A DNA stretch of 10,909 bases from an uncultured Porphyromonadaceae bacterium. Its GTDB lineage: Bacteria > Bacteroidota > Bacteroidia > Bacteroidales > Muribaculaceae. Shown here in pieces: positions 6,719 through 10,909 of the stretch. Each line of letters starts with the position of its first letter. The stretch's first letter is position 1. The position numbers were made by a program, and so were the translations under genes. The stretch covers positions 1 through 10,909 of the forward strand of contig CALEUL010000029.1 in NCBI GenBank assembly GCA_937921035.1, given 5' to 3'. Under the pieces are notes generated by a model. That model was given only the letters and a program-made list of their open reading frames with translations. It was not told the origin of the DNA and did no database searches.

Positions 6719-6755
6719 CCGTCGGCCCGTGGGAATGATCCCGTAGAGCCGACGG
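6719..6755. terminator. Shared terminator hairpin between convergent genes
   Basis: Arms CCGTCGGC (6719-6726) and GCCGACGG (6748-6755) enclose a second inner stem GGGA/TCCC (6731-6734, 6739-6742). On the plus strand ATTTTTG follows a few bases later; on the minus strand the T-run is short (GGTTTCGATT). It lies 26 nt after the alkaline phosphatase stop and can serve both convergent units. Confidence 0.72.
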
Positions 6756-6780
6756 CCGTCATTTTTGTATGTTCTTATTC

Positions 6781-8166
6781 TTATTTGTTCTGCCCTACGA
6801 TTTTGAGCATTGTATTACGGATGTCGCAGTTGTTGTTTAGATGGCGGAATTCATCGGCGCCCACGCCTATGGCGAACAGAGGCACGGGGTTGCCGCTGTG
6901 GCTGGTGGTGGCAAAGTTTATGCCGCTGTCCTTGTTGAGGAGCTTGAATACCTCCACGGCAAAAGCATTAAAGCTGGCGTAGAGCGTTTTCTGGTCGGCG
7001 CTGTTGCGCTGCTGGAAAGTCTGGTCGAATTTCTCGCGGAGTTTCTTCTCGTTTTCCTCCGATACCTTGATAGGGCCGAAAAGTCCCAGATTGTCGGCAA
7101 GATACTGCTTCATGTCATCCCAGGTATATTCCATGCGGCTCTTGAGCAATGCTTTGCAGTATGCGCTGAACTCTTCCTTTGATACTTTCTGGTAGTCGAT
7201 GTTGCGCAGACCTCCGCCGGAGTATTTGGGGTGTGTCAGCACGAGGCCGCCAGTATCGTGGTCGGCGGTTACTACGATAAGCGTTTCATCAGGATGGGCC
7301 AGATAAAAATCGTATGCCACCCGGAGTGCCTGGTCGAAGTTGAGGACTTCCTTTATAGAAGCGCCGCCGTCGTTGCCGTGGAGGGCATGGTCTATGTTAC
7401 CGCCTTCCACCATCATGAAGAAGCGGTCGGGCGAAGTCTTTTCAAGCTGTTTCAGGCATGCCTCTGCCAGCATGGGCAAGGTGAGGCGTCCGGCGATGGA
7501 ATCGATTGTGTATCCGATATTGCTCGATTTCATGTCGTCGTTGTTGAGCACGAGCACGCGGTCCGAGTCGATTTCCTTAAGGCCTTCGGGGCCCTGCACA
7601 ATCTGTACCTTGTTGCGTGCATATACTTCGGCGATATCGGTCGGTTTGCCGTCTTTTTCCCATCCGTACAGACCCGAGCCGCCGATAAACTGATAGCCCG
7701 ATTCGGCCATCTGGCAGCAGATCTCGTATCCCATCTTGCGCGAGGGAACGTGTGCATAGAACGCGCCCGGGGTTGCGTCGCTGGGCGACACAGAGGTGGT
7801 GAGGCCCACGCCCCAGCCTTTGTCGAAAAGTATTTTGGCAATGGAAGTTACCGCGGTGGTGTCCGGGTCCATTCCAAGCATTCCGTTCTTGGTCTTGGTG
7901 CCGCACGACAGGGCCGTTCCTGCGGCTGCCGAGTCGGTGATGTCGGAACTTGCCGAATAAGTGAAGCTCCAGCTGTTCACCGGAAACTGGATCATCAGCA
8001 GCGGGTCGCTGTTGCCGCGGATGGTACGGTTATAGTTCTGTGCGGCCTGTACGGGCCCCATGCCCATGCCGTCGCCAATATAATAGAAGATGTATTTGAG
8101 CTCGCCGGCCCACGATGCTACCGAAGCGAAGACGAGCGCGGCAGAAAGCAGACGTTTAAGATTCAT
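6781..8166 (-). CDS. Alkaline phosphatase, PhoA family, secreted
   Basis: This gene encodes a 461-residue phosphomonoesterase that releases phosphate from organic esters outside the cytoplasm. The signal peptide is MNLKRLLSAALVFASVASWA (cleavage near residue 20). By comparison with E. coli PhoA, the active site is complete: D32 (GDG), nucleophile S79 (ITDSAAAGTA), T132 (DATPGAF), R143 (VPSR), E254, D259 and H263 (VEGGNIDHALHGND), D302 and H303 (TADHDTGG), and H423 (TSHSG). H260 replaces the E. coli lysine 328, as in most other alkaline phosphatases. The frame is open from an ATG at 8199, but that start adds 11 residues before the signal peptide and overlaps the GH3 gene. The ATG at 8166 is preferred; it leaves one base after the GH3 stop, suggesting translational coupling. 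It is the last gene of the operon. No Pho box is evident. Confidence 0.95.
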   Translation of the reverse strand: MNLKRLLSAALVFASVASWAGELKYIFYYIGDGMGMGPVQAAQNYNRTIRGNSDPLLMIQFPVNSWSFTYSASSDITDSAAAGTALSCGTKTKNGMLGMDPDTTAVTSIAKILFDKGWGVGLTTSVSPSDATPGAFYAHVPSRKMGYEICCQMAESGYQFIGGSGLYGWEKDGKPTDIAEVYARNKVQIVQGPEGLKEIDSDRVLVLNNDDMKSSNIGYTIDSIAGRLTLPMLAEACLKQLEKTSPDRFFMMVEGGNIDHALHGNDGGASIKEVLNFDQALRVAYDFYLAHPDETLIVVTADHDTGGLVLTHPKYSGGGLRNIDYQKVSKEEFSAYCKALLKSRMEYTWDDMKQYLADNLGLFGPIKVSEENEKKLREKFDQTFQQRNSADQKTLYASFNAFAVEVFKLLNKDSGINFATTSHSGNPVPLFAIGVGADEFRHLNNNCDIRNTMLKIVGQNK

Positions 8167-8167
8167 T

Positions 8168-9712
8168 TTATGCTTGTTTATTTCGGTTAATAATTTCAAT
8201 TATTGCGTCGGCAATACGGCGGTCGTTGAACAGACGAGGCACTTTGCGCTGTCCGCCGAGGCGCCCTGTCTGTGCCAGCCACAGATCGAAAGTTCCGCGC
8301 GGCGCCTCTACGAGGTCGAGGCGGGCGAGGAAGATGTCGCCGCTGCGTTTAGCCTGATAGTCGGAATTCACCTTCTGCAGTTCCTTGTCAAGTATATCGG
8401 CGAAAGCTTCGCTGCCGCATGCTGGCGGCACGGTCCATTCAATAATCCACTGGTGGCGTCCTTTGGTGCGGTCGCCGGTGTATATCGGAGCTGCCGTATA
8501 GTTCGCCGCGTGAGCTCCGGTGAGCGCACATGCGGCCGAGAGGGCGGCATCGGTGTTCCATACCATTACCTCCTCGCCGAATACATTGATGTAGCTGTTG
8601 GTGCGCCCGGCCACGCTTATGCGCAGGGGGCTGATACTGTTTACACGCACGGTGTCGCCCGGCGAGTAGCGCCAAAGGCCGTTGGCGGCGGATATTATCA
8701 ATTTGTATACGCGTCCCGGTTCCACTTTCCATGCCGGTACGGGTGTGCCTTGTGCGCCTTCGAGGCTGTCGAAAGGCACGAATTCGTAGAATATTCCAGC
8801 ATCGGCAAGCAGAAGCATGCCTGCGCCGGCATCGCGCGTGTCCTGCACGGCAAAGAAGCCTTCCGATGCATTGTAATTCTCGATGTAGCGCATCTTTGCG
8901 GTGTCGGTGATGGACTCGTACTGCCGGCGATAAGGCCCGAAGGCTATACCGCCGTGAAAAAACACCTCAAGGTTTGGCCACACATCGTGTATGGTGGCTG
9001 CACCTGCCTCGGCGATAATGGTACGGAGCAACGTAAGAAACCACGACGGCACACCGCTGATATTGGTGATGTCGCTGTGTCTCGAGGCAGCCACGAGCGC
9101 AGGCAATTTTTTTGTCCAGTCCTGCATCAGCGCCACATCTTTTCCGGGCACGCGAAAAAGATTGGCTACAGGATTTATGGCCTCGATAAGGTTGGCCGAT
9201 AGGTCGCCCACACGTATGCCTGGCCGCAGATCTTTTATCTCGTTGGCAAAACTGCCGCCCAGAATCAGTCCTTTGCCGGCGAACATGCGGCTGTCCGGAT
9301 ACAGCGACAGGTACGAAGCCACAGCCTCGGCTCCGCCACGGTAGTGATTCAGCCGCAGCGAGGCATCTGTTACGGGAATATATTTGCTTTTGCCTCCCGA
9401 TGTGCCGCTGGATTGCGCGAAACGGCGCGTAGCACCGGGCCACAGCACGTTCTGCGCACCGGCAAGCATACTGTTCACATCCTCTCGGATGTTCTCGTAT
9501 TCAATCTCGGGCACTGCCGATGCGTAATCTTCGTAGCAACGCAACTTGCCGAATCCGTAGCGTCGTCCGTAGACTGTATGCGCCGCCTTGTCCAGCAGAC
9601 GCCTCAACAGGCGCCGCTGGATGTCCTCAAGACCGGCGGGAGTGGCCCACGTCTGGCGTGCGGCAACTGCTCGTTGGAATAGCAGTCGGGCTATAGGAGT
9701 GGCATTTAACAT
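8168..9712 (-). CDS. GH3 family acyl-adenylate-forming protein
   Basis: This 514-residue protein belongs to the GH3 family (PF03321), best known from plant enzymes that adenylate an acyl acid and join it to an amino acid. Three adenylation motifs are visible: the phosphate loop SSGTSGGK (101-108), YNASEGFF (280-287) and WRYSPGDTVRV (347-357), then a GRTNSYINVFGEEV segment (369-382) leading into the C-terminal lid. Length is slightly shorter than plant GH3 (about 580-610). There is no signal peptide or membrane segment, so it is cytoplasmic. Its ATG follows the xseB stop by one base and its stop precedes the phosphatase ATG by one base, so it is in the operon. Bacterial GH3 substrates are largely unknown. 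With an LpxA-like enzyme in the operon, an acyl transfer to an envelope or cell-wall molecule is one possible but unproven role. Confidence 0.92.
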   Translation of the reverse strand: MLNATPIARLLFQRAVAARQTWATPAGLEDIQRRLLRRLLDKAAHTVYGRRYGFGKLRCYEDYASAVPEIEYENIREDVNSMLAGAQNVLWPGATRRFAQSSGTSGGKSKYIPVTDASLRLNHYRGGAEAVASYLSLYPDSRMFAGKGLILGGSFANEIKDLRPGIRVGDLSANLIEAINPVANLFRVPGKDVALMQDWTKKLPALVAASRHSDITNISGVPSWFLTLLRTIIAEAGAATIHDVWPNLEVFFHGGIAFGPYRRQYESITDTAKMRYIENYNASEGFFAVQDTRDAGAGMLLLADAGIFYEFVPFDSLEGAQGTPVPAWKVEPGRVYKLIISAANGLWRYSPGDTVRVNSISPLRISVAGRTNSYINVFGEEVMVWNTDAALSAACALTGAHAANYTAAPIYTGDRTKGRHQWIIEWTVPPACGSEAFADILDKELQKVNSDYQAKRSGDIFLARLDLVEAPRGTFDLWLAQTGRLGGQRKVPRLFNDRRIADAIIEIINRNKQA

Positions 9713-9713
9713 C

Positions 9714-9938
9714 TTACTGCTGCAGAGTGCCGTCGAGTTCTTCGAGGACCTTTGCGAGTTCGCCCTCGGTGCGTGTCAGTTTGGCACGGCAGTAGCTGAG
9801 AAGTTCGGCGGCACGCCGCGTACGCTCGGCAAGTGTGTCGACGTCGCACGAGTCGGAGCGCAGAGCCGAAAGAATGCCCTCAAGCTCGGAAAGAGCCTGT
9901 GAATATGTGAGTTGTTGTATGTCGGAATGTTCGTTCAT
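9714..9938 (-). CDS. xseB: Exodeoxyribonuclease VII small subunit
   Basis: This gene encodes a 74-residue protein matching XseB, the small subunit that binds the large catalytic subunit XseA; the complex degrades single-stranded DNA. The sequence has the family pattern LTYSQALSELEGILSAL (10-26), then a helical segment through the acidic C-terminus (TRTEGELAKVLEELDG, 55-70), giving the expected helical hairpin. E. coli XseB is about 80 residues. The frame stays open upstream into the lpxA-like gene, but only the ATG at 9938 gives an XseB-like start. It begins 20 nt after the lpxA-like stop and ends one base before the GH3 ATG. Bacterial xseB often follows xseA directly; here xseA is absent, so it must lie elsewhere. 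Confidence 0.9.
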   Translation of the reverse strand: MNEHSDIQQLTYSQALSELEGILSALRSDSCDVDTLAERTRRAAELLSYCRAKLTRTEGELAKVLEELDGTLQQ

Positions 9939-9958
9939 TGTTAGGTGTGGAGATACGC

Positions 9959-10747
9959 TCAGTCGCGGTCGAATAAGATTCCGGCCAGCTTCATGTCGTT
10001 CGAACGTACGAAATTGAGGATTTCTGCACGTACGGGCGAGTCCTCGATATCTGTTTCGATGCGTTTGAGTGCATTGAAAACAGAAGTCTGGCACTGATAG
10101 ATGTGTCGGTATGCTTTTGCGATATCGTCGATCTGGTCCTCGGAAAATCCGGCGTGCTTGCGCATAACAACGGTGTTTACTCCGTAATATACGACAGGAT
10201 TGTGAGCCATGATAACATATGGAGGAACGTTCAGGCTGATGCGGGTGCCTCCCTTTACAAGGACAAACTTGCCGATGCGGCATTTCTCGTGAATAATTAC
10301 TCCGGACGATAGAATAGTACCCCTGTCGATGTTCACGTCGCCCGCGATGCTCACATTGTTGCCAAGCACGCATCTGTCGCCGATGTGGCTGTCATGTCCG
10401 ATATGGCTGTTGGCGCATATAAGGCAGTCGGCTCCTACCGAGGTGTTTTCGCCGGCATAAATGCTGCGGTTGATTATAACGTGTTCGCGAATGCTGGTGC
10501 CATCGCCTATGCGGCAGTATGTCTTGTCGCCTTTCCAACGGAAATCCTGCGGGTCGGCACCAACAATGGCGCCCTGGTATACTTTTACATTTTTTCCGAG
10601 GACAGCGCCGCTCACAATGGAAGCGTAAGGCATAATCTCGCAGCCGTCGCCAATCTCGGTGTCGGGGGCGATATATGCAAACGGATGGACAATTACGTCT
10701 TTGCCAAGCTTGGCCGACGGATCTACATAGGCTAATGGACTAATCAT
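9959..10747 (-). CDS. lpxA: LpxA-family UDP-GlcNAc acyltransferase, divergent copy
   Basis: This 262-residue protein shows hexapeptide repeats of a left-handed beta-helix (about residues 1-185) and a C-terminal helical part (about 200-262), the architecture of LpxA, which acylates UDP-N-acetylglucosamine at the first step of lipid A synthesis. The catalytic histidine is H118 in HIGHD (E. coli H125), and PQD (66-68), VPPY (174-177) and GFS (200-202) are retained. Departures from canonical LpxA are notable: HQF becomes HEK (153-155), and the basic KRRG or RRRG before GFS becomes RKHAG with one inserted residue. It heads a minus-strand operon and is not next to lpxD or lpxC/fabZ, the usual LpxA neighbours. 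I therefore think it may be a paralog with an altered acceptor or acyl donor. The family assignment is firm and the exact substrate is uncertain. Confidence 0.85.
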   Translation of the reverse strand: MISPLAYVDPSAKLGKDVIVHPFAYIAPDTEIGDGCEIMPYASIVSGAVLGKNVKVYQGAIVGADPQDFRWKGDKTYCRIGDGTSIREHVIINRSIYAGENTSVGADCLICANSHIGHDSHIGDRCVLGNNVSIAGDVNIDRGTILSSGVIIHEKCRIGKFVLVKGGTRISLNVPPYVIMAHNPVVYYGVNTVVMRKHAGFSEDQIDDIAKAYRHIYQCQTSVFNALKRIETDIEDSPVRAEILNFVRSNDMKLAGILFDRD

Positions 10748-10778
10748 GGCGTATTCGTTTTTTGGTGATTTTATACCC

Positions 10779-10809
10779 CAAAGTTAGCCCAAAAATTTAA
10801 ACCCGCAAA
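10779..10809 (-). promoter_or_regulatory. Promoter of lpxA-xseB-GH3-phosphatase operon
   Basis: On the minus strand, TTTG (10809-10806) is followed after 19 nt by TAACTTTG (10786-10779), an excellent match to the Bacteroidota consensus. The predicted start near 10772 gives a leader of about 25 nt. It has the same -7 octamer and 19-nt spacing as the rho promoter. Confidence 0.78.
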
Positions 10810-10854
10810 ATTTCACCGTAAAAATCCGCGTCTGAATTCAAGCGCCGAATATAG

Positions 10855-10893
10855 AAAAAGAGACTGTCTAACAAGTTTGGACAGTCTCTTTTT
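10855..10893. terminator. Intrinsic terminator of a gene beyond the right edge
   Basis: Fourteen-base perfect arms AAAAAGAGACTGTC (10855-10868) and GACAGTCTCTTTTT (10880-10893) enclose an 11-nt loop, with A/T runs on both sides. No plus-strand gene ends just before it, so it most likely terminates a minus-strand gene coming from the right, just before the operon promoter. Confidence 0.85.
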
Positions 10894-10909
10894 ATAGTCT
10901 AAACTGGCT

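Noticed and set aside
6705..6746. Thirteen-codon frame after the PH gene
   Set aside because: It overlaps the terminator hairpin and is too short to support.
7231..8190. Long plus-strand reading frame opposite the alkaline phosphatase
   Set aside because: It is an antisense shadow of a gene with a complete catalytic motif set and has no recognisable domain of its own.
8090..9202. Long plus-strand reading frame across the GH3 and phosphatase junction
   Set aside because: It crosses two well-supported genes and has no family signature.

Overview
The window looks like chromosomal DNA from the order Bacteroidales, most likely a gut lineage of the Muribaculaceae/Bacteroides type. Three things suggest this. 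Rho carries a long disordered insert typical of Bacteroidota. Several promoters match the Bacteroidota signature (TTTG, about 19-21 nt, TAnnTTTG). The surface and envelope genes include a secreted protein with a C-terminal sorting-like domain, a bacterial GH3-family enzyme, a PhoA-type phosphatase and an LpxA-family acyltransferase. Species cannot be fixed from the sequence alone.

Layout from left to right: positions 1-60 hold nothing assignable. A GC-rich hairpin (61-86) closes rho, which runs on the minus strand (112-2016). Upstream of rho lies a leader of about 240 nt and a near-consensus promoter (2263-2293). A strong bidirectional terminator (2469-2502) then ends a large minus-strand gene (2520-4610) for a secreted multidomain protein, which has its own promoter (4664-4694).

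From about 4620 to 6720 the DNA becomes visibly AT-richer and the coding strand flips to plus. This island holds a KilA-N domain gene (5008-5817) and a small membrane PH-domain gene (6157-6561). The KilA-N gene sits between two imperfect direct repeats of about 150 bp (4811-4963 and 5899-6042). A perfect 8+8 dyad (6092-6115) lies just before the PH gene. This is the part of the window least explained by known gene families.

The right third (6781-10747) is a compact minus-strand operon: LpxA-like acyltransferase, xseB, GH3-family protein, alkaline phosphatase. The last two junctions have single-base gaps. It has a near-consensus promoter at 10779-10809 and a terminator-like hairpin at 6719-6755. 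A hairpin at 10855-10893 probably ends a gene outside the window.

The rho and operon blocks look like ordinary vertical chromosome, and the AT-rich pair in the middle looks like an acquired or phage-derived insertion. I see no RNA gene, CRISPR array, transposase or integrase.
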